Assembly (NCBI GenBank): GCA_963556255.1
Contig: OY744616.1
Location: 31,939,416-32,003,415, forward strand
Reading direction: 5' to 3'
Origin: Allolobophora icterica
Taxonomy: Eukaryota > Annelida > Clitellata > Crassiclitellata > Lumbricidae
Length of the DNA: 64,000 nt
The translations under genes were made by a program, and so were the position numbers. This document shows, one piece after another, positions 11,402 to 24,038 of this stretch; position 1 is the stretch's first letter; every line of letters begins with the position of its first letter. The notes beneath the pieces were generated by a model. It did not search any database. It saw only the letters and a program-made list of their open reading frames with translations, and was not told where the DNA came from.

Positions 11402-11726
11402 CATGGACGTCCGGAGGAGGGCAAGGGGCATTTGCTTCCTGGATTTTGCAAATATTTTAAAAAAATCTTTTGATTATTCTGATTATTACAACAGTTCCAG
11501 CACGATTTTCAATGCAAAAACACATTCTATGTAAAAACGTCACTTTGACTCTCTCTGACTCCTCTGCCACAACATCTTTTGATTATTCTGATTATTACGA
11601 CAGTTCCAGCATGATTTTCAATGCAAAAACACATTCTATGTAAAAACGTCACTTTGCCCCCTACAAAAATGTTGCCCCCGCCCCTACAAAATTCCCTTCC
11701 CAAAAAAATTCCTGCAGACGCCCATG
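11402..11726. mobile_element. hAT-like MITE (family CATGGGCGTCC), copy 1
   Basis: Ends CATGGACGTCCGGAGG and CAGACGCCCATG. The flanks TGTTCAAC and CGTCCAAC match 6 of 8. An internal block of about 75 bp (TTTTGATTATTCTGATTATT ... ACGTCACTTTG) is present twice, near 11,468 and 11,576. A relative lies at 45,355-45,604. Confidence 0.7.
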
Positions 11727-11852
11727 CGTCCAACAGTGCCAAAAATGCCGATAAAAAGGCTTCAGAAGACACAGACACGATACACACAGTGAACAGTTAA
11801 TCAGACATATCGAGTTTCCACCCTGGGATGAACTGACAGTCTGTCTTCCCCA

Positions 11853-11956
<104 letters not shown>

Positions 11957-11959
11957 GTA

Positions 11960-13260
11960 AGATATATTTTTACGCTATATATATTCTTTTAACATGGTTC
12001 TCTTTGTCTTTTAGAGTCATGTTTCTTTTCTCTGTAACCGACCACTGTCATTCCATTCCTCGATCCCTCTCTCTGACTCCTCTGCCACTGAATTAACGAA
12101 GATGAAAATCTGTCTTTCATCAACCAAATTAACACCTGTGTTAGTTTCCAGACCCATGGATCAGGTTTCCAGTAAGCATGAGGCTCTAGTAGAAACCTTT
12201 CCCAGGGCAGGCCTTATAAATATATAGGGAAGGTTCCATCGATGTATCTATGGCAGGTTCAGCGTATACAAGAAATGGCGCTGAGTAATAAAGTAGGCCT
12301 AGTGAAATATCTGTAAGCTCTCTATTCCAAATTCCAATTTTACTTATTTTGTTGCTGTTTGCGTATTCCTTGCTTTCATCAAAAATAAAACGGCATAAAC
12401 TCAGTTTAAGAAATTGCGAGAGAAACGAGCAGCAGGTGCAGCAATTAAGTTCCATGGAGTTTATGGCAGCGTTTTTAGAGGCACTTCGAATTGTCTGAAT
12501 GAATCCAGCATCCCACAGCTGTTTCATCAGTCAGTAACTTTGTTAGGTAAAATGAAACCTATTTACAATCTATAATGCTACAGTTAAGAGAGACCAGAAA
12601 ATCTTATTGTTCTTCCCACTGAAAATGAAGTAGCCGCTTTTTTTCCCATTAATTTTGGTGACGTTCTGAATGACTGCAGCTATCAAGGCTAGAAAAGTTT
12701 GTTGAGTTTGGTAAGAGTCACATTTATGTCGTCATTTAACGTGCAACACATAGCGTGTTTGTTTGGTTACAATTCAAAATTTCCATTGGAGGGGGATAAC
12801 CAATGCCATTAGAGCCTACTCGCCCGGGCGCCAAAATACCTATAGCTACTCGTGCACTGGCTGCAGTTTCAAGCATTAATCTTACTCCTCTCTGCAAGCT
12901 CTGGGAAAACGGAGCTTTGACCAAGAGACTCATATTCGAGAAAGTTTTTACGATGCTCCTATTTCCTTCAGTGATGTTAGTAGACCAAAGTGATGTTCTG
13001 TTGTGTACAATTGTAATCGACAATTTGATGGGCGTTTTTGTCAGTTTCATCGTATGCAATTCGTGTTTGTATTGGCCTAAGTCTCTGTAGACCAGTTAGC
13101 GGTGATTTTGTTTTGCATGGTCAAAATGTGTTAACATGAACTCGACGCTCTTTTACAACAACGGTGAAATAAATCTTGCATATTGTAGGTTCGTTTGGTA
13201 TGTATGCATCACGTGGGAGACATGTTTGACACTTTATGGAGACCTCGAGAATACGAATAC
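11960..13260. other. No gene supported
   Basis: Contains two overlapping open frames of about 100 codons on opposite strands near 12,736-13,090. Neither resembles a protein I know nor has supporting splice context. Confidence 0.4.
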
Positions 13261-13422
13261 GAATGAATGCAGCATAGGCGTAATTTATGGGAAAGGGGGC
13301 ACGAGGGGTACCCGTACCCCATATATTTTGGACTGGAGTACCGTACCCCCACTTTTCGAACAATGCCAATCAATATTTTATTATTGTGCCTTCCCAGAGA
13401 TCGCAGTCTCCGCCTTGCTTCG

Positions 13423-13668
13423 TATTCAGCAATTTTGTCTGAGCAGGAAACCGTTTAAAAAGCTTCCGAAGCACTTTTGCCCATTTCTAAATGCAAATCA
13501 TTGCTATAATCATTGGTATTTCTTAGGAAACCCCAATCCGCCATTTTGAAATTCATTTTTGGGCGTGTTCCCCTATTCCGATTTTGTCCGATTTTGGATA
13601 TGTTATTCAGCAATTTTTTCTGAGCAGGAAACCGTTCAAAAAGCTTCTGAAGCAATTTTTCCCAGGTT
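13423..13668. repeat. Spaced direct duplication
   Basis: A block of about 62 bp (ATTCAGCAATTTTGTCTGAG ... AAGCTTCCGAAGCA) at 13,423 recurs at about 13,605 with a few substitutions. Confidence 0.7.
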
Positions 13669-14235
13669 CATCAGGAATTTGAGCTAGATTGCCTGGACTA
13701 TCGTGTATGTAAGAAATTGGTACCCATGCACCACTTTTTTGACCAAAGTTATGCCTCTAGAATAGAGAGATAAACAGATAGACAGGCATACAGACAGATG
13801 TGTAGAAACTGCCAGAGAAGCCATTTAGACATACCAGTCAGAGATCTTTTATATAGCCCATTTACTTCATTTAAGTAAGTAAGTAAGTAAGCAAGTCAAC
13901 TGCTAACGGCACTTTCGTGTAGGCCTAAATGAAAGTTTTAGCCCCATTACTTGACCACATGTGAATAGCCACTACACATTTAATATTTGTCAATTTACCG
14001 GCTTTACAGACTGATCGATCTAATTACATTAGCCGGGCGTTTTAATTATTCGGCTATAATTATAAAGGCGATAATGCATCGCAGTAATTAGCACGAGAAA
14101 TTGCAGACGGCGTTAGGCGGACGGGCGAAGTATAGATCACGCAGGAGGTGACAGAGTATCGACCCAGTGCCAATCCATGCGCAAGATGTCGCCTCTATAT
14201 ATCATTCTCGCATTGTCTGCATATATGTATATATA

Positions 14236-14243
14236 ATATATAC

Positions 14244-14280
<37 letters not shown>

Positions 14281-14700
14281 GCACAACCAATCACACTGTT
14301 GATGGTAAGCGAATTGACCGACGCTGCTGCTCTTTAAATACTAAATAATCCGGCCGCCAATAACGTTTAACCGACGACTGCGCATGCGCATGTATACATA
14401 CGTATATATATATATATATATATATATGCATTTGGTAAATACAGACATTTTCTATATAATATAAATATATGTATATAAGTAGGTCGATATGCACAACAAC
14501 ATACATGACCGAAACGATACACATGCATAGGCCTACTTGCGCATACATAAGCCCACATAAAATTATACACAACTACACGCATGGATAATGGAGACAATAT
14601 AGATATATACATACACATGGCATGCATATATACATATATATACATATATATATGTGTGTGTGTGTGTGTATGCATATACATACTTCTGTTCGTACATAGG
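14236..14700. repeat. AT/TATATA microsatellite-rich stretch
   Basis: TA runs at 14,236-14,280, 14,404-14,427 and 14,620-14,655, plus a short TG run. No gene. Confidence 0.85.
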
Positions 14701-14916
14701 CTATATATGAACGATGCACGCATAGACTGAAAGGTATGTTTTATTTATTAAAAGAGGTGCCAGATGGAGCCAGGTGGAGTTCAGAGGCAGGTGCGTTCTT
14801 CCGCCAATTCCGACGGCGACAGAATAGCAACAGTTCGACGAAAGACTCTTCAGCAGACAAGCTGCCACTGAGTGACAGCTCCATCCGCGGACGTCTTTCA
14901 GCCACTCTGGCACCAT

Positions 14917-14917
<1 letters not shown>

Positions 14918-14975
<58 letters not shown>
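14918..14975 (+). repeat. (CAG)n trinucleotide tract, about 19 units
   Basis: A pure CAG run. It lies near the end of an 84-codon open frame (14,736-14,990) that reads it as Ser; the preceding 55 codons have a non-repetitive, somewhat protein-like composition. No homologue is recognised, so I list only the tract. Confidence 0.9.
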
Positions 14976-14976
<1 letters not shown>

Positions 14977-15116
14977 CTACGACGTCGTAGAACCCAGAGG
15001 TCCAGAGGTCCAACCATCGCTTAACTCGATCGCTTTCTGAAGGAGTCGAGCTTTAGGACCAATTGTAATAACATTAAGAGTCTGCAGCACAGAAACGCCT
15101 GTATAATATATAGGCC

Positions 15117-15119
<3 letters not shown>

Positions 15120-15156
<37 letters not shown>

Positions 15157-15175
15157 TGTGTTTAGGTGTGTATAG

Positions 15176-15209
<34 letters not shown>

Positions 15210-15293
15210 GTGTGTGTGTGTGTGTGTGTGTAAGTGTGTGTGTGTGTGTGTGCGTATGTGTGTGCGTATGTGTGTGTTTAGGGGTGCATAGGC

Positions 15294-15381
<88 letters not shown>

Positions 15382-15474
15382 GTGTGTGTGTGTGTGTGTG
15401 TAAGTGTGTGTGCGTGTGCGCGCGCGCGTGTGTGTGTGTGTGTGTATAGGTGTGTGTGTATAGGTGTGTGTGTA

Positions 15475-15545
<71 letters not shown>

Positions 15546-15552
15546 GTGCGTT
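15120..15552. repeat. Compound (TG)n microsatellite
   Basis: TG tracts broken by TAGG, TAAG and CG runs. Followed by a TA run at 15,588-15,610. Confidence 0.95.
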
Positions 15553-15614
15553 TGTGTGAAGATGGAGTCTGTATCGAATCTGACCAGTATATATATATAT
15601 ATATATATACACAA

Positions 15615-16215
15615 GTTAAGCGTGGCAATATCCGGCAATTAATCGGGAGCCCCAACCATTTTAAGGTCCCCAACTGGTCCGGTCCGATCGCACTGAATTA
15701 GACTTAAATATGAAGCTGCATTCAAATTACCGGTCTTGACAGAGACTGATGGATGTGAAGCTAAAAACGGGAGACACTAAACAGTCCAAGCACGCGAATG
15801 CCAGAGCAACAGCGGCGTGCCTTATATCGTTTGTGTTTTAATTGAACGTCTGAAGTCATCAATACGTTTCGTTGAAAACGCTTAGGAATTCACAATTAGG
15901 TTCTTCCTTTTCAGAGGTTTTATTAGGGCCTATAGCGTGAGAAGCTGCTATGCCTGGTCCCTGAGGTATCTACGCAACCGCAGTATAATTTAACTGATCT
16001 CTTTACTACCCTTCTGACTTGACTAAGCGCTCGTGAGTAGGCTGCTGGTGCGCTGGTCTTATCGTTTAAGTAGCGTTTTGAAATTTTCGAATTTGCAATT
16101 GTGATTAGCATTATATATTTTGAAATTAGAATTAATGGATAATCTATTTTTATTGCGCCATTACTGAGGCTGTCATAAGCAACTATGCCAAATTCAGTGG
16201 ACCTATACTGTTGCG
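15615..16215. other. No gene seen
   Basis: No exon or repeat family is recognised before the LINE fragment that begins near 16,220. Confidence 0.45.
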
Positions 16216-16552
16216 TCTTGTAATTGTAATTGTAATCTGACATTTATAAAGCGCCACTTCAGAGAAAAACTCATCAGTGGCGCCCCCGACCCGAACCAGT
16301 GAAATCACTGTCAAATAATACAGACTTCAGGCGTTTGCGAAACTGTGGAAGGGACAAACTGAGGATCTCAAGCCGCAACTCCCGAGAAAGGCCATTGCAG
16401 CTGCTAGGCCCAACATAGGCAAAGCTTCTGGACTGAGCTTTAGCAGTATGCATACGAGGGACAGTCAGGAGTCCATGAGCAGCCGACCGAGGGTAACAAG
16501 GCTGCAAATTTGGAGAAGTCCCTACGGTATGATCAGTCTTGTTATCAAGACC

Positions 16553-16712
16553 TTAAACCTCAAGACCAAAACCAAGACCAAGACCTTGAACCTCAAGACC
16601 AAGACCAAGACCAAGACCTTGAACCTCAAGACCAAGACCAAGACCTTGAACCTCAAGACCAATACCAAGACCAAGACCTTGAACCTCAAGACCAAGACCA
16701 AGACCAAGACCC
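16553..16712 (+). repeat. Minisatellite block 1, unit based on CAAGAC
   Basis: Repeats of AAGACCTTGAACCTCAAGAC with two or three CAAGAC hexamers per unit, about five units. A second block is at 17,218-17,362. Confidence 0.9.
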
Positions 16713-17217
16713 AAAAATCACAATCATATCCACACTATTCCTTACTAAAAACTGTCAAGTCGGACTACTCGCTACTTTAATGAAGCAAACCAACTCTAAA
16801 TGCAGACTGCAGAGAATTTCTGAATTCGAATTTACAAATTAAGTCCTTCATGCAAAATATTATTTCAAATGCCGGTTGCATTTGATAAAAACCAATTCGC
16901 TCAGAATTTTCTGACCAAGACGTGTCTTGTGGGCCCTCATAAAAATTTCGCCATGTAAAAAAGAGATCATTTACATGTCTAAATCGTGTGTGGTGGTCAT
17001 ATCTCTTTCCATGATGAGCCGGAGATAGATAGATTTGAACCAATTTCGATGTATGGAAATCTATCTTCTTACCGATTTTGGCTTGACCTACTTTTCATAG
17101 GTGCTGAAGTCGGTGGCACACACAGTAGCTTTTCAAGCACTGGATTTAAATGTATAAATCGTGAGCCTTTTTTAAACCGTTATTGACCGCAATGGCTTTG
17201 GAAAAATTTAAAATTCA

Positions 17218-17362
17218 GTCGGTCTTGGTCTTGGTCTTGAAAAACCAAGACCAAGACTTTGAACCTCAAGACCAAGACCAAGACCAAGACCTTGATCCTC
17301 AAGACCAAGACCAAGACCAAGACCTTGAACCTCAAGACCAAGACCAAGACCAAGACTTTTAA
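17218..17362 (+). repeat. Minisatellite block 2, unit based on CAAGAC
   Basis: Same unit as block 1, about four copies. It is preceded by its inverted form (GGTCTTGGTCTTGGTCTTG), which can pair with the following AACCAAGACCAAGAC. Confidence 0.9.
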
Positions 17363-17712
17363 AAACGAACTTGAGCGCACTCGAGACCAAGACCTTGGTC
17401 TCGAGGACAACAAGACTGGGTATGATGGAGCAGAGCCAACAAGACAATTACTCATAAGGGTCAGGACCTTAAACTGAACATGCTGCTGGACGGGAGTCAG
17501 CGCTAAGTATCCCACATAAAGGTATACCTATAATATTATGACCAAACCTGGACCTCCAATAAGACGGGCGGCAGCATTAAGAACAGACTGAAACTTTGAA
17601 ATATTAGCTAGTGAAAGTCCAGCAAAAATAGCATTTCCAAAGACGAAAGTCCACATTGGTGCAGATAAGGGCGTGAATTAATGTAGAGAGGAAACCGCCA
17701 TCGATCGAGACG

Positions 17713-18375
<663 letters not shown>

Positions 18376-18626
18376 CCACTACAGACAAGCAATTTTATTC
18401 ATTATTTTTATCTCTATTTCTCTCTCGTTTTCTCTTTTTGATATTTCTAGAGAGAGTTGTAACTTGTTGCAGTATGACAACAAGATTTCAAATAAACGAA
18501 TAAATTATATGGATTGACTGAATTATCATTGCGCACAAATCCGTTGTGTGAGAGCATGAACTGGGAAATCAAAATCAGTCCTTTTCTGAAGCAATGCTCC
18601 CTGTCTAGCCCTACGCACGATACAAT

Positions 18627-20083
18627 CAGGGCCGGATTAACCAGTATGCTCAATATGCTTTAGCATGGGGCCCCCCGCTTACGGGGGGCCCCCCGGCTGG
18701 AGTCGGAATACTGCAGGATATGCACAGAATTTCTTAACCAAATAATTATTTATTCACATGAAAGAGCCATTAGTTGCAGTTTTAAGCAAGAATTTGCACT
18801 AAGCAAATTTGAAATGTCAACCATGCAACCAACTGATGTGTAGCCTACATGCTTTTCTTTAGGCTCAAATTCTTTCAGTCAATACGTATAATTATAATGT
18901 ATGCTGACGTCAGTTTGTTTCTATTCCGAAGCGATTTGTTTCCTAGCATACACATAGCAGAGAGCTGATATTGCAAAGGAGAGACAGGTTTCGTGCTGAA
19001 ACTTATTTGGTTTTTGTTAACAGTGTGGGAATTGTAGAAAAAAAGACTGGGGGAATTGAACAAGTCAGATTCGAATCAAAATCAATTCCTTTGTTGAGAA
19101 AATTCAAAAATGCATACATATATGGAAATTTCTTCTCTTTGTCACAGTCTTGAAGTCAAATAATGCTAAATCAAACTAGCACGACTTATGGGGTTGAAAA
19201 CAACCCCCAGAATGTGCAATTAAGACAACTGTGGGAGTTCTGAGAAAGACTACGGGGGGGGGGGTTCAACCCCTCTAACGCCCCAATTCCTGACCTGATT
19301 GTAGACAAGTTGTTGACGTCGCTAAGGCAGAGACTTCACGCTTACAATGAATTTCGTTATATATTCCAAGTTGTAGCAGATTTTGACAGACTATAGAGGC
19401 TGACAAGATTTGAGAATTTTCTACCAGGCTGGCCACGACATACACAAAAGATTTGCAGTCTGACATATTCCCCGACGAAATGGTTTAAATTGCTGATTTT
19501 GCAAAACCAAGAGGTTGTGCTATATCTGTTGCTTTAGTTATGCTAGTGTGCACCGAGAACCTTCTCGAAACATTCCATAATGTTTCAATCGCTGTGCGTA
19601 TGTTCTTGTCATTGACAATTCCAACTGCAGGTGAACGCTGTTTCAGTAAGATGGGACTTATTGAAGATAAACTGCAGACTTCTATGACCCACAAACATTT
19701 AATTACGTTGGAACGTCTTAGTGTTGAGAGTGAAGTGCTTAACTTGATTTCCTTTGATGACATTATTACACAGTTTGCAGCTGCTAAAAGTCGCAGTGAA
19801 GATAACAGATTCGAAATTTGATTATAATTTTACGCTAACTGACATGTAGGCCTATGTTGTCAATATACTGTAACAAACAGTGGAAACAACCTGAGATAGT
19901 CCAAAATGCCAAGTATTAAAGTTGTGTTGTATAATATTATATTGACTGCTAATTTAAACAGCAAGGCACACAGCACTGACCCTTCTTTACTACACGGCAT
20001 CCCCATCATTCCATGCTCAATGAGACAAGGGGCCCCCCGTGTACAATTAGCATGGGGCCCCCCGAGGGGTTAATCCGGCCCTG
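18627..20083 (+). mobile_element. hAT element with CAGGGCCGGATTAA ends
   Basis: Terminal inverted repeats CAGGGCCGGATTAACC and GGTTAATCCGGCCCTG, flanked by perfect 8-bp duplications GATACAAT (18,619-18,626 and 20,084-20,091). Subterminal GGGGCCCCCCG blocks occur at both ends. It encodes a decayed transposase on the plus strand. At 1,457 bp it is an internally shortened copy. Confidence 0.95.
19290..19821 (+). pseudogene. hAT transposase remnant, C-terminal dimerisation region
   Basis: The last intact stretch (19,540-19,821) reads NVSIAVRMFLSLTIPTAGE, RCFSKMGLIEDKL and TLERLSVESEVLN. This is the hAT C-terminal dimerisation domain (aligned with A.RCFS.L..IK..LR..M...RL..L..LSIE in the family). 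Upstream, 19,300-19,480 gives broken transposase-like sequence with stops. No N-terminal BED finger or full catalytic core is seen. Confidence 0.85.
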
Positions 20084-20091
20084 GATACAAT

Positions 20092-20810
20092 GCTGTCTTT
20101 TGTGCATGGTCCTCACAATATGCATGCCGTAAGTGTAACTACATTTGTTATCATTCTACCGAAATTAGGCTCTATATAAATTGCCACATACGAGATGAAA
20201 TTACTCTGTAGCAGCATTGTGCCAACTTGAACATTAGTCTTATATCGTACGAAATTGCATTAGCGCATCAGCTTAGTTAATGTATATCACATCCAAGTGG
20301 CACTCCAAAACATTAGTCGTTAGTGCAGTAATAGGCAATACTGGGGTTCAGAGGAGCGAGACGGATATACAAGCACATTCACGGATATCAAATGGCAGAC
20401 AACGCGATGCCAGGATGATAGATGCACTGTCGTTTGAATCGGTCGCCGTCGCTTCCCCATAATGCATCTTCGTTTCCGGTGGGACAGTAATTGTTCTAGC
20501 TCTTGCATATTACATACGCAATGCTCTTCCACGCACCTTTTTCGCAGATTTGTGTTGTAGCTAATTCTATAGGTGTTCGCGCCGCTGGTTCCCTGCTGCG
20601 TCTACCGCAGCAGATACCAGTCTCGCCATCAGCGCAGTCGTCGTAAATGATGCTCTGTTTATATGCCACATAATGGACTCGCAATGAACATTGTGTCATG
20701 CAAACAGAAGATTTGCGTCAATGCTCGTTTATGCTCGCTGCCATTGGACCATGCCGTAATTGTTATGGATGCAAATCCAATTCTGTAGCCCCAACTGTTA
20801 TGTATCAAAT
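20092..20810. other. No gene seen
   Basis: No exon, RNA gene or repeat recognised. Confidence 0.45.
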
Positions 20811-20813
20811 TTA

Positions 20814-20935
20814 TTATATTAATTACTATTATTATCATCATCATCATTCATCATTATCATCATCATCATCATTATTTTTTTCATCATCACCATCATTATT
20901 ATTTTCAACATCATTATCATCATCAGCATTTTAAC
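20814..20935. repeat. ATT/ATC trinucleotide-rich tract
   Basis: Interspersed ATT and ATC triplets. Confidence 0.9.
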
Positions 20936-21050
20936 TACAATAGCAGAGCAATGATATAACTATACAATCTGTCCAGCCTTTTAGGAAACCGGCAATGTGT
21001 AAGTTAGATAGCTTTTAAGGAAGCGAGTAACAAAACTAGACACTCGTGGG

Positions 21051-21189
21051 CATAAGCGTAGACTCTGGGGGGCAGCCGAGGCACGTGCCCTCTCCCAAAT
21101 AATTTAGATGGACTGTACACCCAATGCAACAAGTGTAGAGTGAATAACCAAACCCCCACCCCGATATTTTCGACAAGTTTACGCCAGTG
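21051..21189. mobile_element. hAT MITE (139 bp), copy 1
   Basis: Ends CATAAGCGTAGACT and AGTTTACGCCAGTG, with perfect 8-bp duplications CTCGTGGG (21,043-21,050 and 21,190-21,197). An inverted relative lies at 27,577-27,709. Confidence 0.9.
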
Positions 21190-21462
21190 CTCGTGGGTTT
21201 ATTTTCAGTGATTGACAAATGTAAATTACAGCATTTCAATTACAATTAAATCATTTCAATTACAATTACAGTTACTTGTAATTTATGATTTCATAAGTCA
21301 GTCACAAGTAAATTAGCATTGGCGAAGCCATTGTTGATGATCAACTGGTTCTGCTGAGGCGTGAATAAAACTGCCTGAAGACTTACAGAAAGCAAGGGCG
21401 TATACAACGACCTATAGGCCTAACGATAGTATAACGTCTCAGTTCTAAAATTTCCTTATGTG

Positions 21463-21617
21463 CCCTTCGTGCTTCCGTCAGTGTTTCCTCCGTGTCTGTG
21501 CTTTCCATGCTTCCGTAAGTGCTTTCTACGAGTCTGTGCTTTCCGTGCTTCCGTCAGTGCTTCCTCCGAGTCTGTGCCTTCGGTGCTTCCCTCAATGCTT
21601 CCTCCGAGTCTGTGCTA
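21463..21617. repeat. Minisatellite, unit about 39 bp, four copies
   Basis: Unit close to GTGCTTCCGTCAGTGCTTCC followed by TCCGAGTCTGTGCTTTCC. Confidence 0.85.
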
Positions 21618-21714
21618 GGCCCCTTATCCTGAAAAGTTTCGTGCCTTCGGCGCTCGATAATATGGGCCGCCCTTGACCAAATTTCCGGGGGCCGCTTTAG
21701 CAAGCCAGTCCAAC

Positions 21715-22272
21715 CATGGGCGGCGATCTAGGGGACGGGGGGGACATGTCCCCCCACCTTTAAGAGTGGGGGGGACACTCCATGCATTTGTCCCCCCACA
21801 TTTTGAAGAAACACCAAAAAAGGCGGAGAAATGTAATTGCACGTGAGGGTTTTCGCAGCGTTTTTGACCAGACGAGGTAAAAATAAATTTTTTTAGCAGA
21901 AGTGTCCCCCAAAAATTATGAGAAAGAAGGAAATCGTCAAAAAAAAGTAAAAAATTTTTAGACGAGGAAATCAAGAAAAAACGGGAAAAAGTTGTAAAAC
22001 GTGGCGAATTATTAAAAAAAGATGAATTGGTGAAAATTAAAGTGGGGAAAAAAGTAGAAAGTGAAGAAGTGGGGGAAAAAGAGGATAGTGTAAGGAAAAG
22101 AGGTGAAGGACAAAAAAAGGTCATCAACTTTTTTCGGAGATGAAAGCGAAATTTTTCGGAGATGAAGTTTAGGAGAAATTTTTTTGGAACAAGATTTTCC
22201 AAAACCGGTCGACGACGAGATCGTGGTCGACTTTGTCCCCCCCCCACCTCTCAGACAAGATCGCCGCCACTG
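21715..22272. mobile_element. hAT MITE with GGCGGCGATCT ends
   Basis: Ends CATGGGCGGCGATCT and AGATCGCCGCCACTG, with perfect 8-bp duplications AGTCCAAC (21,707-21,714 and 22,273-22,280). The interior is strongly purine-biased on the plus strand. A long minus-strand open frame here comes from that bias and is not a gene. Confidence 0.9.
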
Positions 22273-22784
22273 AGTCCAACCCTGTTAATAGGGTCTAGGC
22301 CAATGCATTGTTTCTATTGAGGCACATGCTATCGTCAATCCGTTGATCATTTCCCAAAACTTTGGAACTACAACTTTGGAACTGGCGAAGTCGCTATAGT
22401 GGCTAGGCCTATAGGCCTACAAATTATGCCTAAAGAACATGCAATTTGCCTACAACTATGACTATAATATTTATTAGTTTAAGAATAGGCCTATATCTTT
22501 AAATAAAATCAACTACATCCTAAAACATGAACCCAGGACGCCACAAGTCTAGCCTACCTAGGAATTCTCCACAGCACAATAATATTATTTTCACTTTCAC
22601 TTAAGCGAAAATTTATTACTGCGACCGTTTTGTGTCAAGTATTAATTTGCACTCAGTGAAATCACAGTATAGATAATTATTTATGAGCACTTTATTACGC
22701 CCGAAGGCAGAAAGAACAAGTCAAATTACACAGTAGTAAAAGTTCTGTAAAACATACACGCTGCTTAAACCGAATTTCAAACGC

Positions 22785-22867
22785 ACAAACTACAAAATTA
22801 AACACAACCTCAAAGGCACAAACTACGAAAATTAAACATAATTTAAAACGTACAAACTAAGAAAATG
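22785..22867. repeat. Short tandem repeat, unit about 36 bp
   Basis: About 2.5 copies of a unit containing GCACAAACTAC and AAAATTAAACA, just left of the hAT insertion. Confidence 0.7.
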
Positions 22868-23273
22868 GTCATAAATGGCAGTTGTGAGCAGGGCTGTAGG
22901 CAGAGGCGGACTGGCCCGCCGGGAAACCGGGAAATTTCCCGGTGGGCCTCTGACCAATAAAATTGGCTGACCATGCTCAAGATCGGCACGTTAAATTTTA
23001 CTTATTTGCTACTTACCTGCATGTCGTTTGCCGGAAGTCGGGTAGCATGGCGCTGTTAGCATGTTTTGCCACTAATTTTAATATTGTAAAATGTTATTAT
23101 AAATGTAAACGACAACTTATATAGCGCCACTCAGATCAGCGGCGCTTTCAACCCCCATCAGTCCCAGTACCGGCAAAAAGGAAGGTTTTCACCTGTCTAC
23201 GGAACTGGAGAGGAGAGAGGGCAAAAAGCTCTTGGCGGAGAAACAAGAGGAGACAGTTCCAAGCAGCGGGCCC

Positions 23274-23590
23274 CAGAGGCGCGTTTACAAGTAGGCGCAC
23301 GCGCTTAGGGCCCCCAAATCTCGGAGGGGCCCCAAACGAAAGAAAATTTATTTTTTTCATTTATAAAATATTACATTAAACCAAATAACTTCACATTCCT
23401 TGTATATAAATAATCATCATTGCAGGGTCAATAACACTCACAAAAACGGCTTCAAGTTCAACTTAGTGGGTTTTTGCACAAAGTAATGATTGGCTAAACA
23501 CCACCAGAGTTTCAGACTATCAGTCTACACGTTCAGAAGGCCCCCAAAAATGTTTGCGCCTAGGGCCCATTTTCTGTAAACTCGCCTCTG
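23274..23590. mobile_element. hAT-like MITE (317 bp) nested in the LINE
   Basis: Ends CAGAGGCGCGTTTACA and TGTAAACTCGCCTCTG are near-perfect inverted repeats. The flanks GCGGGCCC and GAGGGGCC match 6 of 8, so the duplication is degraded or approximate. Confidence 0.75.
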
Positions 23591-24038
23591 GAGGGGCCCC
23601 CATAGGCGAAGCTCCTGGATTGTGCCGTGTAAGAGCGCATACGAGGGAGGGACAGCAAGGAAGAAACTTGGTTGCAAGAATTCATTAGGTAATACGTGCA
23701 ATACAATACTATACAATCAATACAATACAATCTGTATATTGCCACCAAACAAATGCAGAAAACAAATCAATTTCACAATTAAGACTGAGCAGAGCCAGTG
23801 AGGCAGTTGCGCATAAGGTTGAGGGTTTTAAACTGAAATCGCTGTTGAGCAGGGAGCCAGTAGACGGAATCACGGTTAAAGGCAGAAATGTGGGCAAACA
23901 TGAATGTCACCTTAAGCCGAGCAGCCACTGGAGTTTGTATATATTGGAGGAGGAAAGCCAAATGTACACAGCATTGCCAAAGTCCATCCGAGTGCAAATC
24001 AGGGCGTGGACCAGTGTAGTGACAGCATGAAATGAAAG

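Larger units (their letters stand above)
16220..17700 (-). mobile_element. Antisense LINE remnant split by CAAGAC minisatellites
   Basis: The left end is the reverse complement of a LINE 3' end (TTTATAAAGCGCCACTTC). Blocks at 16,380-16,500 and 17,410-17,660 resemble the antisense LINE at 23,100-25,200 (AGGCGAAGCTCCTGGA-like and CATACGAGGGA blocks). Two minisatellite blocks separate the pieces. All frames are broken. Confidence 0.65.

Noticed and set aside
12736..13090. Overlapping open frames of about 100 codons on opposite strands
   Set aside because: No recognisable domain, codon pattern or splice context; length is compatible with chance.
21624..22247. 207-codon minus-strand open frame rich in Phe, Leu and Ser
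   Set aside because: It lies inside a hAT MITE with polypurine bias, which removes stops on the other strand.
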